Source: Bathymodiolus brooksi
Taxonomy: Eukaryota > Mollusca > Bivalvia > Mytilida > Modiolidae
Length of the DNA: 64,000 nt
Assembly (NCBI GenBank): GCA_963680875.1
Contig: OY804588.1
Coordinates: 79,756,829 to 79,820,828 of the forward strand
Direction of reading: 5' to 3'
Made by a program: the position numbers and the translations under genes. Within the stretch, counting starts at the first letter, position 1. The number at the start of each line of letters is the position of its first letter. The notes under the pieces are model-generated. The model was not told where the DNA came from. It searched no databases and was given only the letters and a program-made list of their open reading frames with translations. Shown here piece after piece: positions 50,531 to 61,976 of the stretch.

Positions 50531-51660
50531 GTTATATCTTTGGTTTTCTATGTAGTGTTTTACCGTAATCTCTTTTAGTAGGGTTCGTTGTTGTTCTATC
50601 TTTTGTTTTCTATGTAGTGTTTTACTGTAATCTGTTTTAGTAGGGTTCGTTGTTGTTCTATCTTTGGTTTTCTATGTAGTGTTTTAACCGTAATCTGTTT
50701 TAGTAGGGTTCGTTGTTGTTCTATCTTTGGTTTTCTATGTAGTGTTTTACTGTAATCTGTTTTAGTAGAGTTCGTTGTTGTTCTATCTTTGGTTTTCTAT
50801 GTAGTGTTTTACTGTAATCTCTTTTAGTAGAGTTCGTTGTTGTTCTTTCCTTGGTTTTCTATGTAGTGTTTTACTGTAATCTGTTTTAGTAGAGTTCGTT
50901 GTTGTTCTATCTTTGGTTTTCTATGTAGTGTTTTACTGTAATCTGTTTTAGTAGAGTTCGTTGTTGTTCTATCCTTGGTTTTCTATGTAGTGTTTTACTG
51001 TAATCTGTTTTAGTAGAGTTCGTTGTTGTTCTATCCTTGGTTTTCTATGTAGTGTTTTACCGTAATCTGTTTTAGTAGAGTTCGTTGTGGTTCTATCTTT
51101 GGTTTTCTATTTAGTGTTTTACCGTAATTTATTTTAGTAGGGTTCGTTGTTGTTCTATCTTTGGTTTTCTATGTAGTGTTTTACCGTAATCTGTTTTAGT
51201 AGGGTTCGTTGTTGTTATATCTTTGGTTTTCTATGTAGTGTTTTACCGTAATCTCTTTTAGTAGGGTTCGTTGTTGTTCTATCTTTTGTTTTCTATGTAG
51301 TGTTTTACTGTAATCTGTTTTAGTAGGGTTCGTTGTTGTTCTATCTTTGGTTTTCTATGTAGTGTTTTAACCGTAATCTGTTTTAGTAGGGTTCGTTGTT
51401 GTTCTATCTTTGGTTTTCTATGTAGTGTTTTACTGTAATCTGTTTTAGTAGAGTTCGTTGTGGTTCTATCTTTGGTTTTCTATGTAGTGTTTTACTGTAA
51501 TCTCTTTTAGTAGAGTTCGTTGTTGTTCTATCCTTGGTTTTCTATGTAGTGTTTTACTGTAATCTGTTTTAGTAGAGTTCGTTGTTGTTCTATCTTTGGT
51601 TTTCTAAGTAGTGTTTTACTGTAATCTCTTTTAGTAGAGTTCGTTGTTGTTCTATCTTTG
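50531..51660 (+). repeat. Nested 11-monomer (683-bp) duplication, first copy
   Basis: GTTATATC + CTCTTTTAG + TTTTG + AACC monomers at 50531 recur in the same order at 51214, 683 bp on (11 x 62 plus one for the 63-bp AACC monomer). The second set diverges by having GTGGTTC and TTTCTAAGTAG monomers. Confidence 0.82.
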
Positions 51661-53523
51661 GTTTTCTATGTAGTGTTTTAACCGTAATCTATTTTAGTAG
51701 GGTTCGTTGTTGTTCTATCTCTGGTTTTCTATGTAGTGTTTTACTGTAATTTGTTTTAGTAGGGTTCGTTGTTGTTTTCTCTTTGGTTTTCTATGTAGTG
51801 TTTTGCTGTAATCTGTCTTAGTAGAGTTCGTTGTTGTTTTATCTTTAATTTTTTATGTAGTGTTTTACCGTAATCTGTTTTAGTAGGGTTTGTAGTTGTC
51901 CTATGTTTAGTTTTCTATGTAGTGTTTTGCTGTAATCTGTTTTAGTGGGGTTCGTTGTTGTTCTATCTTTGGTTTTCTATGTAGTGTTTTACCGTAATTT
52001 ATTTTAGTAGGGTTCGTTGTTGTTTTATCTTTGGTTTTCTATGTAGTGTTTTACTGTAATTTATTTTAGTAGGGTTCGTTGTTGTTTTATCTTTGGTTTT
52101 CTATGTAGTGTTTTACTGTAATCTGTTTTAGCAGAGTTCGTTGTTTTTCTATCTTTACTTTTCTATGTAGTGTTTTACAGTAATCTGTTTTAGTGGGGTT
52201 CGTTGTTGTTCAATCTTTGGTTTTCTATGTAGTGTTTTACCGTAATCTGTTTTAGTGGGGTTCATTGTTGTTCTATCTTTGGTTTTCTATGTAGTGTTTT
52301 ACCGTAATTTGTTTTAGTGGGGTTCGTTGTTGTTCTATCTTTGGTTTTCTATGTAGTGTTTTACCGTAATTTATTTTAGTAGGGTTCGTTGTTGTTATAT
52401 CTTTGGTTTTCTATGTAGTGTTTTACCGTAATCTCTTTTAGTAGGGTTCGTTGTTGTTCTATCTTTTGTTTTCTATGTAGTGTTTTACTGTAATCTGTTT
52501 TAGTAGGGTTCGTTGTTGTTCTATCTTTGGTTTTCTATGTAGTGTTTTAACCGTAATCTGTTTTAGTAGGGTTCGTTGTTGTTCTATCTTTGGTTTTCTA
52601 TGTAGTGTTTTACTGTAATCTGTTTTAGTAGAGTTCGTTGTTGTTCTATCTTTGGTTTTCTATGTAGTGTTTTACTGTAATCTCTTTTAGTAGAGTTCGT
52701 TGTTGTTCTTTCCTTGGTTTTCTATGTAGTGTTTTACTGTAATCTGTTTTAGTAGAGTTCGTTGTTGTTCTATCTTTGGTTTTCTATGTAGTGTTTTACT
52801 GTAATCTGTTTTAGTAGAGTTCGTTGTTGTTCTATCCTTGGTTTTCTATGTAGTGTTTTACTGTAATCTGTTTTAGTAGAGTTCGTTGTTGTTCTATCCT
52901 TGGTTTTCTATGTAGTGTTTTACCGTAATCTGTTTTAGTAGAGTTCGTTGTGGTTCTATCTTTGGTTTTCTATGTAGTGTTTTACCGTAATTTATTTTAG
53001 TAGGGTTCGTTGTTGTTCTATCTTTGGTTTTCTATGTAGTGTTTTACCGTAATCTGTTTTAGTAGGGTTCGTTGTTGTTATATCTTTGGTTTTCTATGTA
53101 GTGTTTTACCGTAATCTCTTTTAGTAGGGTTCGTTGTTGTTCTATCTTTTGTTTTCTATGTAGTGTTTTACTGTAATCTGTTTTAGTAGGGTTCGTTGTT
53201 GTTCTATCTTTGGTTTTCTATGTAGTGTTTTAACCGTAATCTGTTTTAGTAGGGTTCGTTGTTGTTCTATCTTTGGTTTTCTATGTAGTGTTTTACTGTA
53301 ATCTGTTTTAGTAGAGTTCGTTGTGGTTCTATCTTTGGTTTTCTATGTAGTGTTTTACTGTAATCTCTTTTAGTAGAGTTCGTTGTTGTTCTATCCTTGG
53401 TTTTCTATGTAGTGTTTTACTGTAATCTGTTTTAGTAGAGTTCGTTGTTGTTCTATCTTTGGTTTTCTAAGTAGTGTTTTACTGTAATCTCTTTTAGTAG
53501 AGTTCGTTGTTGTTCTATCTTTG
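51661..53523 (+). repeat. 30-monomer HOR unit, second copy
   Basis: It repeats the first copy at 1,863 bp through TTTCTAAGTAG (53464). It includes the same nested 11-mer pair: GTTATATC at 52394 and 53077, again 683 bp apart. The nested duplication therefore came first and the 30-mer duplication second. Differences from copy 1 are few, for example TATGTAG near 52975 against TATTTAG near 51110, and the 10 bp that copy 1 lacks. Confidence 0.85.
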
Positions 53524-54104
53524 GTTTTCTATGTAGTGTTTTACTGTAATCTGTTTTAGTAGAGTTCGTTGTTGTTCTATCTTTGGTTTTCTATGTAGTG
53601 TTTTACTGTAATCTCTTTTAGTAGAGTTCGTTGTTGTTCTATCTTTGGTTTTCTATGTAGTGTTTTACTGTAATCTGTTTTAGTAGGGTTCGTTGTTGTT
53701 CTATCCTTGGTTTTCTATGTAGTATTTTACTGTAATCTCTTTTAGTGGGGTTCGTTGTTTTTTTCTCTTTTGTTTTCTATGTAGTGTTTTACTGTGATCT
53801 GTTTTAGTAGGGTTCGTTGTTGTTCTATCTTTGGTTTTCTATGTAGTTTTTTACCGTAAACTGTTTTAGTAGGGTTCGTTGTTGTTCTATCTTTGGTTTT
53901 CTATGTAGTGTTTTAACCGTAATCTGTTTTAGTAGAGTTCGTTGTTGTTCTATCTCTGGTTTTCTATGTAGTGTTTTACCGTAATCTGCTTTAGTCGGTT
54001 TCGTTGTTGTTCTATCTTTGGTTTTCTATGTAGTGTTTTAACCGTAATCTGTTTTAGTAGAGTTCGTTGTTGTTCTATCTTTGATTTTCTATGTAGTGTT
54101 TTAC

Positions 54105-54200
54105 CGTAATTAATTTTTTAAGGGTTCGTTGTTGTTTTCTCTTTGATTTTCTATGTAGTGTTTTACCGTAATTAATTTTTTAAGGGTTCGTTGTTTTTTT
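54105..54200 (+). repeat. Pair of aberrant AATTAATTTTTTAAGGG monomers
   Basis: Two adjacent monomers read AATTAATTTTTTAAGGG where the consensus has AATCTGTTTTAGTAGGG. Both are still in register. Because they are neighbours and share the change, one arose from the other by duplication of a single monomer. Confidence 0.75.
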
Positions 54201-55162
54201 CTCTTTGGTTTTCTATGTAGTTTTTTACTGTAATCTGTTTTAGTAGGGTTCGTTGTTGTTCTATATTTGGTTTTCTATGTAGTGTTTTACCGTAATCTGT
54301 TTTAGTAGGGTTCGTTGTTGTTCTATCTTTGGTTTTCTATGTAGTGTTTTATTGCAATTTATTTTAGTAGGGTTCGTTGTTGTTTTTCTTTGGTTTTCTA
54401 TGTAGCGTTTTACCGTAATCTGCTTTCGTGGGGTTCGTTGTTGTTCTATCTTTGGTTTTCGATGTAGTGTTTTACCGTAATCTGTCTTAGTGGGGTTCGT
54501 TGTTGTTCTATCTCTGGTTTTCTATGTAGTGTTTTACCGTAATCTGCTTTAGTCGGTTTCGTTGTTGTTCTATCTTTGGTTTTCTAGTAGTGTTTTACCG
54601 TAATCTGTTTTAGTGGGGTTCGTTGTTGTTCTATCTCTGGTTTTCTATGTAGTGTTTTACCGTAATCTGTTTTAGTGGGGTTCGTTGTTGTTCAATCTCT
54701 GGTTTTATGTGTAGTGTTTTACCGTAATCTTCCTTCGTGGGGTTCGTTGTTGTTCAATCTCTGGTTTTCTATGTAGTGTTTTACCGTAATCTGTTTTAGT
54801 AGGGTTCGTTGTTGTTCTATCTCTGGTTTTCTATGTAGTGTTTTACTGTAATCTGTTTTAGTAGGGTTCGTTGTTGTTTTCTCTTTGGTTTTCTATGTAG
54901 TGTTTTACAGTAATCTGTTTTAGTTGGGTTCGTTGTTATTCTATCTTTGGTTTTCTATGTAGTGTTTTAACCGTAATCTGTTTTAGTAGAGTTCGTTGTT
55001 GTTCTATCTTTGGTTTTCTAGTAGTGTTTTACCGTAATCTGTTTTAGTGGGGTTCGTTGTTGTTCTATCTCTGGTTTTCTATGTAGTGTTTTACTGTAAT
55101 CTGTTTTAGTAGAGTTCGTTGTTGTTCTATCTTTGGTTTTCTATGTAGTGTTTTACCGTAAT

Positions 55163-57000
55163 CTGCTTTCGTGGGGTTCGTTGTTGTTTAATCTTTGGTT
55201 TTCTATGTAGTGTTTTACCGTGATCTATCTTAGTGGGGTTCGTTGTTGTTCTATCTCTGGTTTTCTATGTAGTGTTTTACCGTAATCTGCTTTCGTGGGG
55301 TTTGTTGTTGTTTTATCTTTGGTTTTCTATGTAGTGGCTTACCGTGATCTATCTTAGTGGGGTTCGTTGTTGTTCTATCTCTGGTTTCTATGTAGTGTTT
55401 TACCGTAATCTGCTTTCGGCGGGTTCGTTGTTGTTCTATCTTTGGTTTTCTAGTAGTGTTTTACCGTAATCTGCTTTCGGCGGGTTCGTTTTTGTTCTAT
55501 CTTTAGTTTTCTATGTAGTGTTTTACCGTAATCTGCTTTCGGCGGGTTCGTTGTTGTTCTATCTTTGGTTTTCTATGTTGTGTTTTACCGTAATCTGCTT
55601 TCGGCGGGTTCGTTGTTGTTCTATCTTTAGTTTTGTATGTAGTGTTTTACCGTAATCCCGTTTAGTGGGGTTCGTTGTTGTTCTATCTTTGGTTTTCTAT
55701 GTTGTGTTTTAGCGTAATCTGTTTTAGTGGAGTTCGTTGTTGTTCTATCTCTGGTTTTCTATATAGTGTTTTACCGTAATCTGTTTTAGAAGTGTTCGTT
55801 GTTGTTCTATCTTTGGTTTTCTATGTAGTGTTTTACTGCAATTTATTTTAGTAGGGTTTTTGTTGTTTTCTCTTTGGTTTTCTATGTAGTGTTTTATCGT
55901 AATCTGCTTTCGTGGGGTTCGTTGTTGTTTTCTCTTTGGTTTTCTATGTAGTGTTTTACTGTAATCTGTTTTAGTAGAGTTCGTTGTTGTTCTATCTTTG
56001 GTTTTCTATGTAGTGTTTTACTGTAATCTGTTTTAGTAGGGTTCGTTGTTGTTCTATCTCTGGTTTTCTATGTAGTGTTTTAACCGTAATCTGTTTTAGT
56101 AGGGTTCGTTGTTGTTCTATCTCTGGTTTTCTATGTAGTGTTTTACTGTAATCTGTTTTAGTAGGGTTCGTTGTTGTTCTATCTATGGTTTTCTATGTAG
56201 TGTTTTAACCGTAATCTGTTTTAGTAGAGTTCGTTGTTGTTCTATCTTTGGTTTTCTATGTAGTGTTTTACTGTAATTTGTTTTAGTGGGGTTCGTTGTT
56301 GTTCTATCTCTGGTTTTCTATGTAGTGTTTTACTGTAATCTGTTTTAGTAGGGTTCGTTGTTGTTCTATCTTTGGTTTTCTATGTAGTGTTTTAACCGTA
56401 ATCTGTTTTAGTAGAGTTCGTTGTTGTTTTATCTTTGGTTTTCTATGTAGTGTTTTACTGTAATTTATTTTAGTAGGGTTCGTTGTTTTTTTCTGTTTGG
56501 TTTTCTATGTAGTGTTTTACCGTAATCTGTTTTAGTAGAGTTCGTTGTTGTTCTATCTTTGGTTTTCTATGTAGTGTTTTACTGTAATTTATTTTAGAAG
56601 GGTTTGTTGTTGTTCTATCTTTGGTTTTCTATGTAGTGTTTTACCGTAATCTGCTTTCGTGGGGTTCGTTGTTGTTTAATCTTTGGTTTTCTATGTAGTG
56701 TTTTACCGTGATCTATCTTAGTGGGGTTCGTTGTTGTTCTATCTCTGGTTTTCTATGTAGTGTTTTACCGTAATCTGCTTTCGACGGGTTCGTTGTTGTT
56801 CTATCTTTGGTATTCTAGTAGTGTTTTACCGTAATCTGCTTTCGGCGGTTCGTTGTTGTTCTATCTTTAGTTTTCTATGTAGTGTTTTACCGTAATCTGC
56901 TTTCGGCGGGTTCGTTGTTGTTCTATCTTTGGTTTTCTATGTAGTGTTTTACCGTAATCTGCTTTCGGCGGGTTCCATGTTGTTCTATCTTTAGTTTTCT
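55163..57000 (+). repeat. 24-monomer (1,488-bp) duplication in the CTTTCG subfamily
   Basis: CTGCTTTCGTGGGG + GTTTAATC, then GTGATCTATCTTAG, then the CTTTCGGCGGG run with one CTAGTAG monomer, occurs from 55163 to about 55640 and again from 56651 to about 57000. The first markers are 1,488 bp apart (24 x 62). The monomers between (about 55680-56650) are ordinary types that fill out the unit. Confidence 0.72.
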
Positions 57001-58568
57001 ATGTAGTGTTTTACCGTAATCTGCTTTAGTAGGGTTCGTTGTTGTTCTATCTCTGGTTTTCTATGTAGTGTTTTACTGTAATTTGTTTTAGTAGGGTTCG
57101 TTGTTGTTCTATCTTTGGTTTTCTATGTAGTGTTTTACTGTAATCTGTTTTAGTAGGGTTCGTTGTTGTTCTATCTTTGATTTTCTATGTAGTGTTTTAC
57201 CGTAATCTATTTTAGTAGGGTTCGTTGTTGTTTTCTCTTTGGTTTTCTATATAGTGTTTTACCGTAATCTGTTTTAGTAGAGTTCGTTGTTGTTCTATCT
57301 TTGGTTTTCTATGTAGTGTTTTACCCTAATCTGTTTTAGTAGAGTTCGTTGTTGTTCTATCTTTTGTTTTCTATGTAGTGTTTTACTGTAATCTATTTTA
57401 GTAGAGGTCGTTGTTGTTCTATCTTTTGTTTTCTATGTAATGTTTTACCGTAATCTGTTTTAGTAGAGTTCGTTGTTGTTCTATCTTTAGTTTTCTTGTA
57501 GTGTTTTACCGTAATCTATTTTAGTAGAGTTCGTTGTTGTTCTATCTTTGGTTTTCTATGTAGTGTTTTACCGTAATCTGTTTTAGTAGAGTTCGTTGTT
57601 GTTCTATCTTTTGTTTTCTATGTAGTGTTTTACCGTAATCTGTTTTAGTAGGGTTCGTTGTTGTTCTATCTTTTGTTTTCTATGTAGTGTTTTACCGTAA
57701 TCTGTCTTAGTAGGGTTCGTTGTTGTTCTATCTCTGGTTTTCTATGTAGTGTTTTACCGTAATCTGTCTTAGTAGGGTTCGTTGTTGTTCTATCTCTGGT
57801 TTTCTAGTAGTGTTTTACCGTAATCTGTTTTAGTGGGGTTCGTTGTTGTTCTATCTTTGGTTTTCTATGTAGTGTTTTACTGTAATCTGTTTTAGGGGGG
57901 TTCGTTGTTATTCTATCTCTGGTTTTCTATGTAGTGTTTTACCGTAATCTGCTTTCGTGGGGTTCGTTGTTGTTCTATCTCTGGTTTTCTATGTAGTGTT
58001 TTACCGTAATCTGTTTTAGTGGGGTTCGTTGTTGTTCTATCTTTGGTTTTCTATGTAGTGTTTTACTGTAATCTGCTTTGGTGGGGTTCCTTGTTGTTCT
58101 ATCTTTGGTTTTCTATGTAGTGTTTTACCGTAATCTGTTTTAGGGGGGTTAGTTGTTATACTATCTCTGGTTTTCTATGTAGTGTTTTACCGTAATCTGC
58201 TTTCGTGGGGTTCGTTGTTGTTCTATCTCTGGTTTTCTATGTAGTGTTTTACTGTAATCTGTTTTAGTAGGGTTCGTTGTTGTTCTATCTTTGATTTTCT
58301 ATGTAGTGTTTTACTGTAATTTGTTTTAGTAGGGTTCGTTGTTGTTCTATCTTTGGTTTTCTATGTAGTGTTTTACTGTAATCTGTTTTAGTAGGGTTCG
58401 TTGTTGTTTTATCTTTGGTTTTCTATATAGTGTTTTACTGTAATCTGTTTTAGTAGGGTTCGTTGTTGTTCTATCTTTGGTTTTCTATGTAGTGTTTTAC
58501 CGTAATCTGTTTTAGTAGGGTTCGTTGTTGTTCTATCTTTTGTTTTCTATGTAGTGTTTTATCGTAAT

Positions 58569-60489
58569 CTGCTTTCGTGGGGTTCGTTGTTGTTCTATCT
58601 TTGGTTTTCTATGTAGTGTTTTACCGTAATCTGTCTTAGTAGGGTTCGTTGTTGTTCTATCTCTGGTTTTCTATGTAGTGTTTTACCGTAATCTGCTGTC
58701 GTCGGGTTCCTTGTTGTTCTATCTTTGGTTTTCTAGTAGTGTTTTACCGTAATCTGTTTTAGTGGGGTTCGTTGTTGTTCTATCTTTGGTTTTCTATGTA
58801 GTGTTTTACCGTAATCTGTTTTAGTGGGGTTCGTTGTTATTCTATCTCTGATTTTCTATGTAGTGTTTTACCGTAATCTGCTTTCGTGGGGTTCGTTGTT
58901 GTTCTATCTCTGGTTTTCTATGTAGTGTTTTACCGTAATCTGTTTTAGTGGGGTTCGTTGTTATTCTATCTCTGGTTTTCTATGTAGTGTTTTACCGTAA
59001 TCTGCTTTCGTGGGGTTCGTTGTTGTTCTATCTTTGGTTTTCTATGTAGTGTTTTACCGTAATCTGCTTTCGTGGGGTTCGTTGTTGTTCTATCTTTGGT
59101 TTTCTATGTAGTGTTTTACCGTAATCTGTTTTAGTGGGGTTCGTTGTTATTCTATCTCTGGTTTTCTATGTAGTGTTTTACCGTAATCTGCTTTCGTGGG
59201 GTTCGTTGTTGTTCTATCTTTGGTTTTCTATGTAGTGTTTTACCGTAATCTGCTTTCGTGGGGTTCTTTGTTGTTCTATCTCTGGTTTTCTATGTAGTGT
59301 TTTATCGTAATCTGTTTTAGTGGGGTTAGTTGTTATTCTATCTCTGGTTTTCTATGTAGTGTTTTACCGTAATCTGCTTTCGTGGGGTTCTTTGTTGTTC
59401 TATCTCTGGTTTTCTATGTAGTGTTTTACTGTAATCTGTTTTAGCAGAGTTCGTTGTTGTTTTATCTTTGGTTTTCTATGTAGTGTTTTACTGTAATCTG
59501 TTTTAGTAGGGTTCGTTGTTGTTTTATCTTTGGTTTTCTATGTAGTGTTTTACCGTGATCTGTTTTAGTAGGGTTCGTTGTTGTTCTATCTTTGGTTTTC
59601 TATGTAGTGTTTTACCGTAATCTGTTTTAGTAGGGTTCGTTGTTGTTCTATGTTTGGTTTTCTATGTAGTGTTTTACAGTAATCTGTTTTAGTAGGGTTC
59701 GTTGTTGTTCTATCTTTGGTTTTCTATGTAGTGTTTTACAGTAATCTGTTTTAGTAGGGTTCGTTGTTGTTCTATCTCTGGTTTTCTATGTAGTGTTTTA
59801 CTGTAATCTGTTTTAGTAGGGTTCGTTGTTGTTCTATCTTTGGTTTTCTATGTAGTGTTTTACAGTAATCTGTTTTAGTAGGGTTCGTTGTTGTTCTATC
59901 TTTGGTTTTCTATGTAGTGTTTTACTGTAATCTGTTTTAGTAGGGTTCGTTGTTGTTTTATCTTTGGTTTTCTATGTAGTGTTTTACTGTAATCTGTTTT
60001 AGTAGGGTTCGTTGTTGTTTTATCTCTGGTTTTCTATGTAGTGTTTTACCGTAATCTGTTTTAGTAAGGTTCGTTGTTGTTCTATCTTTGGTTTTCTATG
60101 TAGTGTTTTACTGTAATCTGTTTTAGTAGGGTTCGTTGTTGTTTTATCTTCGGTTTTCTATATAGTGTTTTATCATAATCTGCTTTCGTGGGGTTCGTTG
60201 TTGTTCTATCTTTGATTTTCTATGTAGTGTTTTACTGTAATTTGTTTTAGTAGGGTTCGTTGTTGTTCTATCTTTGGTTTTCTATGTAGTGTTTTACTGT
60301 AATCTGTTTTAGTAGGGTTCGTTGTTTTTTTATCTTTGGTTTTCTATATAGTGTTTTATCGTAATCTGCTTTCGTGGGGTTCGTTGTTGTTCTATCTTTG
60401 GTTTTCTATGTAGTGTTTTCCCGTAATCTGTCTTAGTAGGGTTCGTTGTTGTTCTATCTCTGGTTTTCTATGTAGTGTTTTACCGTAAT
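58569..60489 (+). repeat. 31-monomer HOR unit, first copy
   Basis: GGGGTTAGTTGTTATTC at 59322 recurs at 61243 (1,921 bp = 31 x 62 minus one). The one-base loss is a 61-bp CTAGTAG monomer near 60530. The unit has alternating CTTTCGTGGGG and TTATTCTATCTCTGG monomers, then TTAGCAGAG, GTGATC, TACAG and TTATC monomers. Clear homology with the next copy starts near 58920. Confidence 0.8.
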
Positions 60490-61976
60490 CTGCTTTCGTC
60501 GGGTTCGTTATTGTTCTATCTTTGGTTTTCTAGTAGTGTTTTACTGTAATCTGTTTTAGTAGAGTTCGTTGTTGTTCTATCTTTGGTTTTCTATGTAGAG
60601 TTTTACCGTAATTTGTTTTAGTAGGGTTCGTTGTTGTTCTATCTTTGGTTTTCTATGTAGTGTTTTACCGTAATCTGTTTTAGAAGGGTTCGTTGTTGTT
60701 CTATCTTTGGTTTTCTATGTAGTGTTTTACCGTAATCTGTTTTAGTAGGGTTCGTTGTTGTTCTATCTTTGGTTTTCTATGTAGAGTTTTACCGTAATTT
60801 GTTTTAGTAGGGTTCGTTGTTGTTCTATCTTTGGTTTTCTATGAAGTGTTTTACCGTAATCTGTTTTAGAAGGGTTCGTTGTTATTCTATCTCTGGTTTT
60901 CTATGTAGTGTTTTACCGTAATCTGCTTTCGTGGGGTTCGTTGTTGTTCTATCTTTGGTTTTCTATGTAGTGTTTTACCGTAATCTGTTTTAGTGGGGTT
61001 CGTTGTTATTCTATCTCTGGTTTTCTATGTAGTGTTTTACCGTAATCTGCTTTCGTGGGGTTCGTTGTTGTTCTATCTTTGGTTTTCTATGTAGTGTTTT
61101 ACCGTAATCTGCTTTCGTGGGGTTCTTTGTTGTTCTATCTCTGGTTTTCTATGTAGTGTTTTACCGTAATCTGCTTTCGTGGGGTTCGTTGTTGTTCTAT
61201 CTTTGGTTTTCTATGTAGTGTTTTATCGTAATCTGTTTTAGTGGGGTTAGTTGTTATTCTATCTCTGGTTTTCTATGTAGTGTTTTACCGTAATCTGCTT
61301 TCGTGGGGTTCTTTGTTGTTCTATCTCTGGTTTTCTATGTAGTGTTTTACTGTAATCTGTTTTAGCAGAGTTCGTTGTTGTTTTATCTTTGGTTTTCTAT
61401 GTAGTGTTTTACTGTAATCTGTTTTAGTAGGGTTCGTTGTTGTTTTATCTTTGGTTTTCTATGTAGTGTTTTACCGTGATCTGTTTTAGTAGGGTTCGTT
61501 GTTGTTCTATCTTTGGTTTTCTATGTAGTGTTTTACCGTAATCTGTTTTAGTAGGGTTCGTTGTTGTTCTATGTTTGGTTTTCTATGTAGTGTTTTACAG
61601 TAATCTGTTTTAGTAGGGTTCGTTGTTGTTCTATCTTTGGTTTTCTATGTAGTGTTTTACAGTAATCTGTTTTAGTAGGGTTCGTTGTTGTTCTATCTCT
61701 GGTTTTCTATGTAGTGTTTTACTGTAATCTGTTTTAGTAGGGTTCGTTGTTGTTCTATCTTTGGTTTTCTATGTAGTGTTTTACAGTAATCTGTTTTAGT
61801 AGGGTTCGTTGTTGTTCTATCTTTGGTTTTCTATGTAGTGTTTTACAGTAATCTGTTTTAGTAGGGTTCATTGTTGTTCTATCTTTGGTTTTCTATGTAT
61901 TGTTTTACTGTAATCTGTTTTAGTAGGGTTCGTTGTTGTTTTATCTTTGGTTTTCTATGTAGTGTTTTACCGTAGT
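60490..61976 (+). repeat. 24-monomer HOR unit, second copy of the right-end family
   Basis: CTGCTTTCGTCGGG + GTTATTG followed by CTAGTAG at 60490 recurs at 61977, and GGGGTTAG at 61243 recurs at 62730, both 1,487 bp (24 x 62 minus one). Shared rare variants are TATGTAGAG, TATGAAGTG and AGAAGGG. The second unit begins CGTAGTCTGC where the first has CGTAATCTGC. Confidence 0.84.

Larger units (their letters stand above)
49801..51660 (+). repeat. 30-monomer HOR unit, first copy
   Basis: The unusual TTTAATTTTTTATG monomer (49981-49994) recurs with its TATGTAG at 51854, 1,863 bp after the one at 49991. This is 30 x 62 plus three, and three 63-bp AACC monomers lie in between (about 50686, 51370, 51676). 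Other shared markers are TTAGCAGAG, TTTACTTTTC, GTTATATC, CCTTGG and TTTCTAAGTAG (51601). A CTCTTTTAG variant (phase 24 C) is common here. Confidence 0.85.
53524..58568 (+). repeat. Most diverged satellite, CTTTCG subfamily
   Basis: Monomers here differ from the consensus more than anywhere else. A subfamily with CTGCTTTCG at phase 22-30 appears, followed by TGGGG, GGCGGG or TCGGG at phase 31-35, which adds one or two CpG sites per monomer. One-base-short monomers with CTAGTAGTG begin here (about 54583, 55020, 55450, 56814, 57804). Other short monomers lie near 54380, 55383, 55855, 56848 and 57493, and many 63-bp AACC monomers near 53916, 54041, 54970, 56083, 56208 and 56395. No gene or foreign sequence interrupts it. 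Confidence 0.8.
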
